Shown here one piece after another: positions 1 to 9,139 of a stretch of 45,179 nt of DNA. The notes below the pieces were generated by a model that was not told the DNA's origin, searched no databases, and was given only the letters and a program-made list of their open reading frames with translations. Every line of letters begins with the position of its first letter. The stretch's first letter is position 1. The stretch comes from Clostridiales bacterium (GTDB lineage: Bacteria; Bacillota; Clostridia; Christensenellales; Aristaeellaceae), in NCBI GenBank assembly GCA_012728815.1, contig JAAYEI010000037.1:1-45179 (forward strand), written 5' to 3'. The position numbers and the translations under genes were made by a program.

Positions 1-1958
1 GCGAGGGCTATGGCCTGAACGCCCAGGCGGTGGAGACCCTGGCCGGGCAGGCCGGGCTGCTGATCAGCGTGGACTGCGGCATCACCGCGCTGGAGGAGGT
101 GGCCCGGGCGCGGGCGCTGGGCATGCGGGTGGTCATCACCGACCACCACAGCCTGCCGGAGGCCCTGCCCCAGGCCGATGCCCTGGTGCACCCCCATCTG
201 GGGGATTACCCTGACCGCAACCTGTGCGGCGCGGGGGTGGCCTGGAAGCTGGCCTGTGCGCTGCTTGGGGATGCGGCCCTGGACCTGCTGGACCTGGTGG
301 CGCTGGCCACCGTGGCCGACCTGGTGCCTCTGAAGGGTGAAAACCGCGTGCTGGTCAGCCTGGGGCTGAAGGCCTTGGCGGAAACCCGGCGCCCGGGCCT
401 GAAGGCGTTGATGAAGGCAGCCGGTCTGCGTGAGGGGCAGCCGGTGCAGTCTGACCACGTCGCCTACCAGCTGGCGCCCCGGCTCAACGCCGTGGGGCGC
501 TTGAGCACCGCCCAGGACGCGCTGAGCCTGCTGATGACAGACAGCGCGGAGGAAGCCGCCCGGCTGGCCAATCAATTGGAGCAGCTCAACCAGGAGCGGC
601 GGGCGGTTGAGCAGCAGGTGCTGCGCGCCGCCAGCGGGGCCCTGAAGGACTGGGATTTTCAGCACAGGCGCAGCATCGTCATCGCGGGGGAGGGCTGGAA
701 CCCGGGCGTTGTGGGGCTGACAGCCGGCAAGCTGGCCGAGCGCTGGAACTACCCCGCCATTGTGCTGACCGAAGGGCCGGAAGGCCTGTCCGGCTCCGGG
801 CGCAGCGCTGGCCAGGTGGACCTGTACGCCGCCATCCAGGCCTGCGCTGACCTGCTGACCCGCTATGGCGGGCACAGGATGGCAGCCGGCCTGAGCCTGC
901 CCAAGGAGCATCTGCCCGCTTTTGTGGAGCGTTTTGACGCGGCGGTCAAGCACCAGCTGGATGGGGAGGACCTCATCCCCGAAACCATCTATGACACGCG
1001 GTTGGACCTGGCGCAGGTCAGCCTGGAGACCGTCGCCCAGCTGGACCAGTTGGCGCCCTTTGGCCAGGACAACCCCACGCCTGTCTTTTTGCTGCAGGAC
1101 CTGCACCTGGTCACCGCGCGCGCGGTGGGCAGCGACCAGGCCCACCTGAAGCTGACGGTGGCCCAGGACGGCCAGGTGCGCGAGGGCATCGCCTTCTCCC
1201 AGGGCAAGGCGCTGCGCGCGCTGTCCAAACAGGTCTCCCTGGTGGGCAGCGTGGACCGCAACGAGTTTGGTGGCCGCGTCAGCGCCCAGCTGCGGGTGCG
1301 GGCGCTGCTGCCGGGGGAGAGCGCCTTCACGGGGGACCCCTTGCTGCAGGCCCGGGCGCTGATCAGCGCGGCCGGCGGGCAGGCTGAGGCCAGGGATGGC
1401 CAGGCCCAGGTGGAGCACATCACTGAACTGCCGCCGCTTACGGGCACCCGGGGCACCCTGCTTGTCACTTATGATGAGCAGACCGCGAACCATCTCCATC
1501 GGCGCTACCCCCACCTGGGCACCCAGGTGGGCCAGGCCAGCGACCCGCGCGGCTTTCACACCATCGTGTTCTGCCCGGATTTTGACAGCCATTTCGCGCA
1601 GTTTTCCCGCCTGGTCTTTGCAGATGGCCTGCCGTCAATGTATACTGCATATCAGGCGGCACGGGCCTGCCGGGCGGCGCAGGTGCTGGCCATGCCGCAA
1701 AGCGCCGCGCTCCGCCACGCGCTGGCCGCCATCACCCCCACCCTGGAGGAACTGCGCCTGGTATACCGGGGGCTGCGCTCCGGCCAGACCCTGGCCTTCA
1801 CCCAGGATGTGGGCAAGGACCTGGCCGCCCTTGCCATCTTCGCCCAGCTGGGCCTGGTGGCTTTGAACGAGCAGGGCCTGTTTGACCGCCTGCTGCCCAT
1901 GAAACGCGTTGACCCGGAAAAAAGCCCGCTGTACCGCGCGCTTACCCAGACTGACTGA
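1..1958 (+). CDS. recJ: Single-stranded-DNA-specific exonuclease RecJ (5' part cut off by window)
   Basis: The frame is open from base 3 with no start codon inside the window, so the N-terminus, including the first DHH-family motif (DxD), lies outside. Visible RecJ signatures in order: DCGIT, then the DHH motif in ITDHHS, a CGAGVAWKL segment, and the DHHA1 signature GRS followed by RYGGHRMAAG. An OB-fold region with PFGQDNPTPVF follows, then a Firmicutes-type C-terminal extension of about 200 residues. RecJ degrades ssDNA 5' to 3' in recombination and mismatch or base-excision repair, using Mn/Mg held by the DHH motifs. The stop lies 13 bases before the relA start, so the two are probably cotranscribed; the apt gene that often sits between them in Clostridia is absent. 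Identity is confident. Confidence 0.95.
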   Translation, partial: EGYGLNAQAVETLAGQAGLLISVDCGITALEEVARARALGMRVVITDHHSLPEALPQADALVHPHLGDYPDRNLCGAGVAWKLACALLGDAALDLLDLVALATVADLVPLKGENRVLVSLGLKALAETRRPGLKALMKAAGLREGQPVQSDHVAYQLAPRLNAVGRLSTAQDALSLLMTDSAEEAARLANQLEQLNQERRAVEQQVLRAASGALKDWDFQHRRSIVIAGEGWNPGVVGLTAGKLAERWNYPAIVLTEGPEGLSGSGRSAGQVDLYAAIQACADLLTRYGGHRMAAGLSLPKEHLPAFVERFDAAVKHQLDGEDLIPETIYDTRLDLAQVSLETVAQLDQLAPFGQDNPTPVFLLQDLHLVTARAVGSDQAHLKLTVAQDGQVREGIAFSQGKALRALSKQVSLVGSVDRNEFGGRVSAQLRVRALLPGESAFTGDPLLQARALISAAGGQAEARDGQAQVEHITELPPLTGTRGTLLVTYDEQTANHLHRRYPHLGTQVGQASDPRGFHTIVFCPDFDSHFAQFSRLVFADGLPSMYTAYQAARACRAAQVLAMPQSAALRHALAAITPTLEELRLVYRGLRSGQTLAFTQDVGKDLAALAIFAQLGLVALNEQGLFDRLLPMKRVDPEKSPLYRALTQTD

Positions 1959-1971
1959 GAGAAGGAGCTCC

Positions 1972-4164
1972 ATGGCCCACACCGCGTTTGAACGCCTCAG
2001 CATTGAGGAGATGCTGGATCGGCTGCGCAACTACAGCACAGCCGAGCAGCTGCAATTGGTGCAAAAGGCCTATGATTTCGCGGCACAGGCCCACAGCGGG
2101 CAAACCCGCCGGAGCGGGGAGGCCTATATCTCCCACCCGGTCCACGTGGCCAGCATCCTGGTGGAGTTGCAGCTGGATGCCGCCTCCGTGGCCGCGGCCC
2201 TGCTGCATGACACGGTGGAGGATGTGGAGGGCATCACCTTTGACGATATTGAAAAGGAGTTTGGTCCTGAGATTCGTTCCCTGGTGGACGGTGTCACCAA
2301 GTTGGGCCAGCTTGACTTCATCGACCGGGAGGAGCAGCAGGCTGAATCCTGGCGCAAGATGATCCTGGCCATGAGCCGGGACATCCGCGTCATCATGATC
2401 AAGCTGGCCGACCGCCTGCACAACATGCGCACCCTGGCCTTTCAGCCCCAGGACCGCCAGGTGAGCATCGCCCGGGAAACGCTGGACATCTACGCCCCCC
2501 TGGCCCACCGCCTGGGCGTGTACACCATCAAGGCCGAGATTGAGGACCTGGCCTTGCGCTACATCGACCCCCAGGGCTACCGCGAGGTGGCCAACAAGGT
2601 GGGGCAGAAGCGCATTGAGCGCGAGCAGCAGATCAAAACCATCATCAACACTTTAAGCGAGAAGATTCACGAGATGGGCGTGTACCATTTCGAGATAGAC
2701 GGGCGCCCCAAGCACCTGTACAGCATCTACCGCAAGATGGTCATCCAGAACCGCTCCTTTGACCAGATCTATGACCTGATTGCCGTGCGGGTGGTGGTGG
2801 ACACCATCCCGGAGTGCTACACCGTGCTGGGCATCGCCCACACCCTGTGGACCCAGATGCCCGGGCGCTTCAAGGACTATATCTCCACCCCCAAGTCCAA
2901 CATGTACCAGTCCCTGCACACCACCCTGATCGGCGGGCGCACCATCCCCTCGCCATTTGAGGTGCAGATCCGCACCAGGGAGATGCACCGCGTGGCCGAG
3001 TACGGCATCGCGGCCCACTGGAACTACAAGGAGGGCACCGCCAGCGGCGGGCTGGACAAGAAGCTGTACTGGCTGCGGCAGATCCTGGACTGGCAATCAG
3101 AAACCCGCGACAGCAAGGAGTTCATCGACGGGCTGAAGACCGACCTGTTCAGCGAGGACATCTTTGTCTTCACCCCCAAGGGGGACATCATCAACCTGCA
3201 GCGGGGCGCGACCCCCCTGGACTTCGCCTATCGCATCCACTCCCATGTGGGCAATACCTGCGTGGGCGCCAAGGTGAACGGCAAGATGGTGCCCCTCACC
3301 ACGGAGCTGCAGACCGGCGACCGGGTGGAGGTCATGACCTCCAACCAGTCCAAGGGCCCCAGCATGGACTGGCTCAACGTGGTCAAGACCCAGCAGGCCA
3401 AGACCAAGATCCGCCAGTTCTTCAAAAAGGAGCTGCGCGGGGAGAACGTGCAGAAGGGCCGCGACATGCTGGAGCATGAGGCCAAGCGCCGCGGGGTGAA
3501 GCTGGGGGAATTGACCAAGCCGGAGTTTTACGAACCCATCCTCAAGCGCTATTCCTTCCCGGATCTGGAGGCGCTCTATGGCGCGGTGGGCTTTGGCGGC
3601 ATCCCCTCGGTGTATGTCATCTCCCGCCTGGTGGACGAGCAAAGGCGGCTGACCGACCAGACGGTGGCCAAGAAGGTGTCCACCATCCCCGACCCCAAGG
3701 AGGTGGTGCACCAGGGCAAGCCCACGCACGGGGTGTACGTGGAGGGGGGATCCGGCATGCTGGTGCGCTTTGGCCAGTGCTGCAACCCCGTGCCGGGGGA
3801 TGAGATCATCGGCTACATCACCCGCGGCCGCGGGGTGACGGTACACAAGGCGGACTGCGTCAACGCCATCAATGCCGAGCCCGAGCGCCAGATCAACGTC
3901 AGCTGGGCGCATGAGGACACCGGCAACTTCAACGCCGGCCTGCGGGTCATCGTCTATGACAGCCCCAACATCCTGGGTGAGATGATGATGTACATCGCCA
4001 ACGCCGGCACACCGGTGGCCGCCGGCTCCCAGGAGGAGGTCAAAAAAGGCCTGCGCACCCTGCATCTGGTGATCCAGGTAGCCAGCCGTGACCAGGTGCG
4101 CGCGGTGCTGACCAGGCTGCAGAAGCGCTCTGATGTGCTGGAAGCCTACCGCAGCGCACGGTAA
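1972..4164 (+). CDS. relA: Bifunctional (p)ppGpp synthetase/hydrolase, RelA/SpoT (Rsh) family
   Basis: The 730-residue product has the normal long-Rsh length and order. It carries an HD hydrolase domain (HD at residues 79-80, HDTVEDV), a RelA/SpoT synthetase domain (GRPKHLYSIYRKM; KDYISTPKSNMYQSLHTT), a TGS domain (VFTPKGDIINLQRGATPLDF), a conserved-cysteine region (CCNPVPGDEIIGY) and a C-terminal ACT domain. Residues 299-302 are RFKD, the RxKD signature of bifunctional enzymes rather than the ExDD of synthetase-only RelA. It makes and degrades the stringent-response alarmone in the cytosol, on the ribosome. The ATG at 1972 is chosen because GAAGGAG stands six bases upstream and the protein then begins just before the conserved N-terminal helix; an in-frame start further upstream would overlap recJ. 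Confidence 0.96.
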   Translation: MAHTAFERLSIEEMLDRLRNYSTAEQLQLVQKAYDFAAQAHSGQTRRSGEAYISHPVHVASILVELQLDAASVAAALLHDTVEDVEGITFDDIEKEFGPEIRSLVDGVTKLGQLDFIDREEQQAESWRKMILAMSRDIRVIMIKLADRLHNMRTLAFQPQDRQVSIARETLDIYAPLAHRLGVYTIKAEIEDLALRYIDPQGYREVANKVGQKRIEREQQIKTIINTLSEKIHEMGVYHFEIDGRPKHLYSIYRKMVIQNRSFDQIYDLIAVRVVVDTIPECYTVLGIAHTLWTQMPGRFKDYISTPKSNMYQSLHTTLIGGRTIPSPFEVQIRTREMHRVAEYGIAAHWNYKEGTASGGLDKKLYWLRQILDWQSETRDSKEFIDGLKTDLFSEDIFVFTPKGDIINLQRGATPLDFAYRIHSHVGNTCVGAKVNGKMVPLTTELQTGDRVEVMTSNQSKGPSMDWLNVVKTQQAKTKIRQFFKKELRGENVQKGRDMLEHEAKRRGVKLGELTKPEFYEPILKRYSFPDLEALYGAVGFGGIPSVYVISRLVDEQRRLTDQTVAKKVSTIPDPKEVVHQGKPTHGVYVEGGSGMLVRFGQCCNPVPGDEIIGYITRGRGVTVHKADCVNAINAEPERQINVSWAHEDTGNFNAGLRVIVYDSPNILGEMMMYIANAGTPVAAGSQEEVKKGLRTLHLVIQVASRDQVRAVLTRLQKRSDVLEAYRSAR

Positions 4165-4178
4165 GGAAGGGGCAGAAG

Positions 4179-4628
4179 ATGAGGGCAGTGGTGCAGCGGG
4201 TGAGCGGGGCGCAGGTTCATGTGGATGAAGCGCCAGTCAGCCAGATCGGCACAGGCCTGCTGGTGCTGCTGGGCGTGGAAGTCAGCGATACGGAGCAGGA
4301 CGCGCGGTACCTGGCGCAGAAAATCGCCCGGCTGCGCGTTTTTGCCGATGACCAGGGCCGGATGAACCTGTCGGTGCAGGATGTGGGCGGCGAGGTGATG
4401 GTGATCAGCCAGTTCACCCTGTTTGGGGATGCCAGGGGTCAGAACCGCCCAGGCTTTACCCAGGCGGAGGAACCCGGGCGCGCCAACCAGCTGTATGGGC
4501 TATGCTGCCGGCACCTGGAGGATCAGGGGCTGCAGGTGGCCCGCGGCGTGTTCCGCGCGCACATGCAGGTCACGCTCACCAACGATGGCCCGGTCACCAT
4601 CCTGCTGGATTCCCACAAACAATTTTAG
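4179..4628 (+). CDS. dtd: D-aminoacyl-tRNA deacylase
   Basis: The 149 residues match the usual DTD length. The N-terminus MRAVVQRVSGAQV and the two catalytic signatures SQFTLFGD (SQFTL) and NDGPVT (NxGPxT, with the cross-subunit Gly-cisPro function) are intact. DTD hydrolyses D-amino acids, and mischarged glycine, from tRNA as a cytosolic proofreading step. A purine-rich AAGGAAGGGG site precedes the ATG. It lies 14 bases after relA and 8 bases before the hydrolase gene, the relA-dtd order common in Firmicutes. Confidence 0.96.
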   Translation: MRAVVQRVSGAQVHVDEAPVSQIGTGLLVLLGVEVSDTEQDARYLAQKIARLRVFADDQGRMNLSVQDVGGEVMVISQFTLFGDARGQNRPGFTQAEEPGRANQLYGLCCRHLEDQGLQVARGVFRAHMQVTLTNDGPVTILLDSHKQF

Positions 4629-4636
4629 GAGCTGTT

Positions 4637-5206
4637 ATGAACATCATCACCCTGCCAGTGGGCGAGCTGGCCACCAACTGCTACATCCTCCACCAGAACG
4701 GCCGCGATGACGCCCTGGTGATTGACCCGGGCGCGGAAAGCCAGCGCATCCTGGCAGCCCTGAACGGCAAGCGGGTGGCCGCCGTGCTGCTCACCCACGG
4801 GCATTTTGACCACACCGGCGCGCTCCCTGCCTTCAGTGACGCCCCCATCTACATCCACCGGATGGACAGCGTGATGCTGGAGGACAACCATTACAGCTTT
4901 GGCAGCATGGCCGGGGATGAAAAGCAGCGCCCCCAGGCCACGGATTTCCTGGAGGAAGGCCAGAAGCTTAGCCTTGCGGGGATTGACCTGGAGGTGCTGC
5001 ACACCCCGGGGCATTCCCGGGGCAGCGTCTGCCTGAAGGTGGGGGAGGACCTCTTCACCGGGGACACGCTTTTTGACGGGGACTATGGCCGCACCGACCT
5101 GCCCGGCGGCAGCGCCGAGCAGATGCGCGCCTCCCTGCGCCGCTTGCTGACCCTCACAGGCTGCCGCTTTTACCCCGGCCACGGCCCTGGCAACATCATC
5201 AGGTGA
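4637..5206 (+). CDS. Metallo-beta-lactamase-fold hydrolase, glyoxalase II-like
   Basis: This 189-residue cytosolic protein has a complete zinc ligand set: THGHFDH (H54, H56, D58, H59), H126 in TPGHSRGS, D143 in FTGDTLF and H182 in YPGHGP. These place it in the small GloB/YcbL-like group that follows relA-dtd in many Clostridia. The substrate is unknown; a thioester such as S-lactoylglutathione or a bacillithiol analogue is a family-based guess. The ATG at 4637 follows AGGAGCTGTT. The protein ends only seven residues after GHGP, whereas relatives usually carry roughly 15 more residues there, so the C-terminal tail is short. Its TGA overlaps the GTG of hemZ (GTGA, 5203-5206), implying translational coupling. 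Confidence 0.88.
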   Translation: MNIITLPVGELATNCYILHQNGRDDALVIDPGAESQRILAALNGKRVAAVLLTHGHFDHTGALPAFSDAPIYIHRMDSVMLEDNHYSFGSMAGDEKQRPQATDFLEEGQKLSLAGIDLEVLHTPGHSRGSVCLKVGEDLFTGDTLFDGDYGRTDLPGGSAEQMRASLRRLLTLTGCRFYPGHGPGNIIR

Positions 5207-6699
5207 GGGTCAGCCTGCGTTCGCCCATGCCGGGCTTCCACAAGGAACTGTTTGACATTGTGGATGTGTTCATGGGGCCTGTCACGCGCCTGGAGGGGGA
5301 GGATGACGCGGCGGACCTGCGCGTCACCCTGGCCCAGCGCCAGGAGGGCAGCCTGCGCGTGTGCGAGGCCAGCCTCAGCGGACGCTTTAAGGCCAGCGCC
5401 CAGGCCAGGCAAGCGGTATATGGGGATGCGCTGCTCATCAAGCGCTTGCACAAGCGCCAGCTGAAGCTGGCGCTGTTTGACGCACTGGTGGAGGCCACCG
5501 GCATCCGCCCGCCCTGGGGCGCGCTGACGGGCATCCGGCCCACCCGGCTCATTCTGGACGCGATGGGGGAAGGCCTGCCACTGGACCAGGCAGCCGCCCA
5601 GGTGCAGGACATCTTCCGCATCTCAGATGAAAAAACCGGCCTGCTCAAGGAAATCATCGCCGTTCAGCAGGGCTTGCCCCAGGCGGGGGCAAATGAAATT
5701 GCCTGTTACATCGGCATTCCCTTTTGCGCCAGCCGCTGCCGCTATTGCAGCTTCATCAGCCGGGAGGCGGGGGATGGCAGGCAGCTGTCTGCCTATGTGC
5801 CCGCCCTGATCAAGGAAATTGCCGGCACCATCGCCCTGATGCGCGCGCGGGGCCTGACGGCCCGCTCGGTGTACATCGGCGGGGGCACGCCCACGGTGCT
5901 GGATGAACAGCAGCTGTGCCAGGTGCTGGAGGCGGCCCGGCCCCTGTTTGAGCAGGCGCTGGAGGTGACGGTGGAGGCGGGCCGGCCGGACACCATCACC
6001 CGGGGCAAGCTGCGCGCCATCGCGGCGAGCGGCGCCGGGCGCATCTCTGTCAATCCCCAAAGCGTGCATGACGCCACGCTGCGAGCGGTGGGGCGTGACC
6101 ACACCTGGTCACAGACGCTCGCCGCCTTTCACCAGGCCCGGGAAGCGGGCATCCCGCACATCAACATGGACCTTATTGCCGGCCTGCCCGGTGAGGATCC
6201 GGCCATGTTTGCCCACAGCCTCAGCCAGGTGCTGGCCCTGTCGCCCGAGGCGCTCACAGTGCACACGCTCAGCATCAAGCGCTCCAGCGACATGCGCCGC
6301 TATGGCGACAGCCTGCCATCGGGCCAGCAGGTGGAGCAGATGGTCAGTCTGGCGCGGGCGCGGGCGGCCCAGCGTGGCTTTGCGCCCTACTACATCTACC
6401 GGCAAAAGCACATGGCCGGCAACCTGGAGAACGTGGGCTACGCCAAACCGGGCTTTGTCTGCCTGTACAACCTGGACATGATGGAGGACCAGACCACCGT
6501 GCTGGCCATGGGTGCGGGCGCGGTGTCCAAGCTGGTCTACCCTGGCCGCAAATGCATCCTGCGCGCCCCCAACGTGAAGGACATCGCGCACTATATTGCC
6601 CGGGTGGGGGAGATGCTGGAACGCAAACACGCCCTGTTTGAGGGCGTGGGCAAGGGCGTCCGGGCGCCGATGGAAGAAGCTGAAGATTCAGAAGATTAA
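5203..6699 (+). CDS. hemZ: HemZ, oxygen-independent coproporphyrinogen III oxidase-like radical SAM protein
   Basis: The 498-residue protein has an N-terminal HemZ-specific region of about 165 residues, then a radical SAM core with CYIGIPFCASRCRYC (CxxxCxxC for the 4Fe-4S cluster), the glycine motif YIGGGTPTVL, and the HemN-like NMDLIAGLPGED. HemZ proteins are assigned to anaerobic haem synthesis (decarboxylation of coproporphyrinogen III), although in vivo roles of HemN-like proteins vary. The GTG start overlaps the previous stop and has no clear ribosome binding site, so re-initiation after the hydrolase is likely. An ATG at 5227 is an alternative start. The gene ends 27 bases from the convergent dnaC-like gene, with no obvious terminator between them. 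Confidence 0.9.
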   Translation: MRVSLRSPMPGFHKELFDIVDVFMGPVTRLEGEDDAADLRVTLAQRQEGSLRVCEASLSGRFKASAQARQAVYGDALLIKRLHKRQLKLALFDALVEATGIRPPWGALTGIRPTRLILDAMGEGLPLDQAAAQVQDIFRISDEKTGLLKEIIAVQQGLPQAGANEIACYIGIPFCASRCRYCSFISREAGDGRQLSAYVPALIKEIAGTIALMRARGLTARSVYIGGGTPTVLDEQQLCQVLEAARPLFEQALEVTVEAGRPDTITRGKLRAIAASGAGRISVNPQSVHDATLRAVGRDHTWSQTLAAFHQAREAGIPHINMDLIAGLPGEDPAMFAHSLSQVLALSPEALTVHTLSIKRSSDMRRYGDSLPSGQQVEQMVSLARARAAQRGFAPYYIYRQKHMAGNLENVGYAKPGFVCLYNLDMMEDQTTVLAMGAGAVSKLVYPGRKCILRAPNVKDIAHYIARVGEMLERKHALFEGVGKGVRAPMEEAEDSED

Positions 6700-6726
6700 G
6701 AAACCATCATCATCTCTGGCCTGCGC

Positions 6727-7692
6727 TTAGCCCTGCGGGCGGTGCAGCCGCACATCCTGCCCCTGGAACTGCAGCGCCAGGGAGTTGCGCTGGTCCAGCA
6801 GCCGGGAGTAGATGCGCGCAGTGTAGCGCTCGCGGATTTTCTCCAACGGCAGGTTGGTGCTGATGACCGTGTGCAGGCGGTTTTGAATGCGGTGCTCCAG
6901 CAGGGCGAAGAGCTGCTCCAGGGTGATGTTTTCCCACAATGGCTCAGTGCCCAGGTCATCAATCAGCAGCAGCGGAACGGTGTAATAGGGCTGCTCCACC
7001 TCGTCCTCCCGGCTGAAATAGGCCTGGCGGATGTGGTTGAGCAGCGCGTTGGCGTTGAGGGTGAGGGTGAGGGTGCCCCGCTCGCGCACGCGCCTGGCAA
7101 TGGAATGCAGCACATAGGTTTTGCCCAGGCCGCTGGGGCCATACAGCAGCAGGTTGAGCCGGCCGCCGGGCACCTCATCAGCAAAGCGCGCGGCATGGCG
7201 GCGGATGACCTCCATGAGCATCCGCTGGGTGGTGCCCTGGTCGTCCAGGTCCACCTCGGGGAAGACCCTGGGGTCAAAGCGCTCAAAGCTGGGGCCATTG
7301 TCCTGCGCCAGGTCCCCGCTGAGCAGCTCATGGTAGCGGCGCGACACGCAGCCGCACAGGGCGCGGGGCACCGTGCCGGTATAGCCGCTGTCCCGGCAGT
7401 CCAGGCACTGAAAGACCGGTTCCAGGTAGTCCTCCGGCAGGTCATTTTGTTTGAGCAGCGCCAGAATCTGGCTGTTGATGCGCCGGGTCTGCTCCTCAAT
7501 GCCCTCCGGGCGGACGCCCTCAATGGCCAGCTGCAGGCCTTTGATGATGCCTTCACGGCGCTCCTGCTCCAGCTCCCCGATCTGCGGGCTCAGGCTGATG
7601 GCAAGGGCCAGGCGGCGGCGTTCCTCTGCCTGGTTGTCAAAGCGGCGCGCCTTGCACTCCTCCAGCGCCTGCAGCAGCAGCTCATTGGCCAT
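6727..7692 (-). CDS. DnaC/DnaI-like AAA+ ATPase, putative replicative helicase loader
   Basis: The 321-residue protein has an N-terminal helical region, a small cysteine cluster (CLDC at 96-99 and CGC at 113-115), Walker A GPSGLGKT (185-192), Walker B LLLIDDLGTE (241-250) and a sensor-type STNLP segment. This is the DnaC/DnaI layout; such proteins load the DnaB-type helicase at the origin or at stalled forks. The ATG at 7692 is chosen over upstream codons because GAGGGA lies six bases before it and the start overlaps the end of the dnaD-like gene by 11 bases. The dnaD-dnaI pairing strongly supports a replication-initiation role. IstB-like ATPases share the fold, but no transposase is nearby. 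Confidence 0.88.
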   Translation of the reverse strand: MANELLLQALEECKARRFDNQAEERRRLALAISLSPQIGELEQERREGIIKGLQLAIEGVRPEGIEEQTRRINSQILALLKQNDLPEDYLEPVFQCLDCRDSGYTGTVPRALCGCVSRRYHELLSGDLAQDNGPSFERFDPRVFPEVDLDDQGTTQRMLMEVIRRHAARFADEVPGGRLNLLLYGPSGLGKTYVLHSIARRVRERGTLTLTLNANALLNHIRQAYFSREDEVEQPYYTVPLLLIDDLGTEPLWENITLEQLFALLEHRIQNRLHTVISTNLPLEKIRERYTARIYSRLLDQRNSLALQFQGQDVRLHRPQG

Positions 7693-9139
7693 GGCTTTCC
7701 CTCGCTTCCTTGAGCAAATCCGGCCCGCTGGCAGCCTGGGGCTGGCTGCCCTGGTCCTGGTCATAATCCTGGAAGCCCAGCCTGCGCCTGCCGCCACCCG
7801 GGGCCTGGGCGCCTTCCTGGCGCGCCGCCTCCAGGGTCTTGATGCCCTTCTTGCGCCAGTTGTCCAGCACCCGGCTGATGTAGGCCAGCTTGTTGCGGCT
7901 GGAGCGCGCCTGGCCTGCCGCCTGCAGGATTAGCTCCTCGCTGTGCCCCTGCTCCTGCCAGGCCTTCAGGGTCAGCAGGTCCTGTTCGCCCGGGCGGCCT
8001 TCCTGGCCGCTGAGCTCAAACACCTGCAGCATCAAGGGCTCATAACGCTTCAGCGCGCGCAGGTGGGCCTTGAGCTGCTGTTCATCCCTCAAGCCCAGCT
8101 TCTCCCAGGCCAGCAGGCGGGGCTCCAGGTCCTCAAACATGCCGCCGCGCGCCCTGACCGAGCGGGCGGCCAGCAGCACCATCTCAAAGGAATAGCGCTC
8201 CCGCAGCGCGCGCAGGGGCGCCAGCAGGGTGTAGGGGCTCACCTGGGGGCGGCCCAGCTCCTGCAGCACCTGCCTGACCTGCTCGGCTTCCTGCCCCTCC
8301 TGGCGCAGGTGCTCGCGCACCTTGCTGCCGGTCTTTTGGTTCAGCCCGGCCTTCAGGCGCTCCAGGATGCCGTTGAGGTAGGAAAAGGAGGGGTTGTTGG
8401 CTGCCACCGTCTCCTGCACCGCGGCCAGGATGCCCTTGTCATCAAAGCCCCACTGCTCCGTCCACTTGCGGTAGAGGGCCAGCTCGGGCTCGGTGGGCAG
8501 CCGGCGGATGTTGAACTGCAGCAGCACCGCCCGCGCCCCCTGGTGGGTGCGCTTGCTGTGGCTGAAATACTGCTCCGCCTCATCGGTAGAGGAGATGCCC
8601 TCCTCCTTCATCATCACGGCGGTGGTTTGCGCGCTTTTGAAGGAAAAATGCGCGCCCCTGGTGTCCGCAAAGTGGTTGAGCAGCATCAACACCACCTCCT
8701 GGGGCAGGCCCAGCTCCTCCACCCACTCATAGGCCATGCTGATGTCACTTTCGCGCAGCTTGCGCCGCGAGCCCAGCTGGGCATTCACCGCCTCTGAAAA
8801 GATGATGTAGCGCTCATCCCCGCTGAGCTGGTCCTGGCCGGTGAGCAGGCGCTGCCCCATGTGGTGGAAGACATAGGTGGGCGGCTGGTCGCTCACCCGC
8901 TCCACCAGGCGCCGACGCTCCCAATAGCGCAGCGCGGCCAGCACCTGGCCTTCCTCCATGTTGAGCGTGCCGGCTAGTTGCGTGACGTCCAGCCCTTCCA
9001 GCTGGTGCTGGCTGGCGTACAGGCCGTACAGGTAGACCTTGAGCTGCTTGCCGTCGGCCGCTGGCAGGTATTCGGTGATGAACAGGTTTTCCAGCACCGT
9101 GGCGCCAAACTGCAGGCCCTGCTCACTGCGGCGGAACAT
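7682..9139 (-). CDS. DnaD-like replication initiation/primosome protein
   Basis: The protein is about 485 residues. The N-terminal ~100 residues look like a winged helix (LDVTQLAGTLNMEEGQVLAALRYWERRRLV). The middle and C-terminal parts contain two helical DnaD/DnaB-type segments (residues about 135-250 and 390-450), the second with a YISRVLDNWRKKGI signature typical of the DnaB_2 family (YxxxILxxW). Such proteins remodel DNA and recruit the helicase loader; the loader gene follows directly. It overlaps the upstream membrane-protein gene by 17 bases. The start is ATG at 9139 with AGGAGG six bases upstream; a GTG one codon earlier (9142) is possible. Family assignment is good, but DnaD versus DnaB orthology cannot be settled by eye. 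Confidence 0.85.
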   Translation of the reverse strand: MFRRSEQGLQFGATVLENLFITEYLPAADGKQLKVYLYGLYASQHQLEGLDVTQLAGTLNMEEGQVLAALRYWERRRLVERVSDQPPTYVFHHMGQRLLTGQDQLSGDERYIIFSEAVNAQLGSRRKLRESDISMAYEWVEELGLPQEVVLMLLNHFADTRGAHFSFKSAQTTAVMMKEEGISSTDEAEQYFSHSKRTHQGARAVLLQFNIRRLPTEPELALYRKWTEQWGFDDKGILAAVQETVAANNPSFSYLNGILERLKAGLNQKTGSKVREHLRQEGQEAEQVRQVLQELGRPQVSPYTLLAPLRALRERYSFEMVLLAARSVRARGGMFEDLEPRLLAWEKLGLRDEQQLKAHLRALKRYEPLMLQVFELSGQEGRPGEQDLLTLKAWQEQGHSEELILQAAGQARSSRNKLAYISRVLDNWRKKGIKTLEAARQEGAQAPGGGRRRLGFQDYDQDQGSQPQAASGPDLLKEARESHGQ

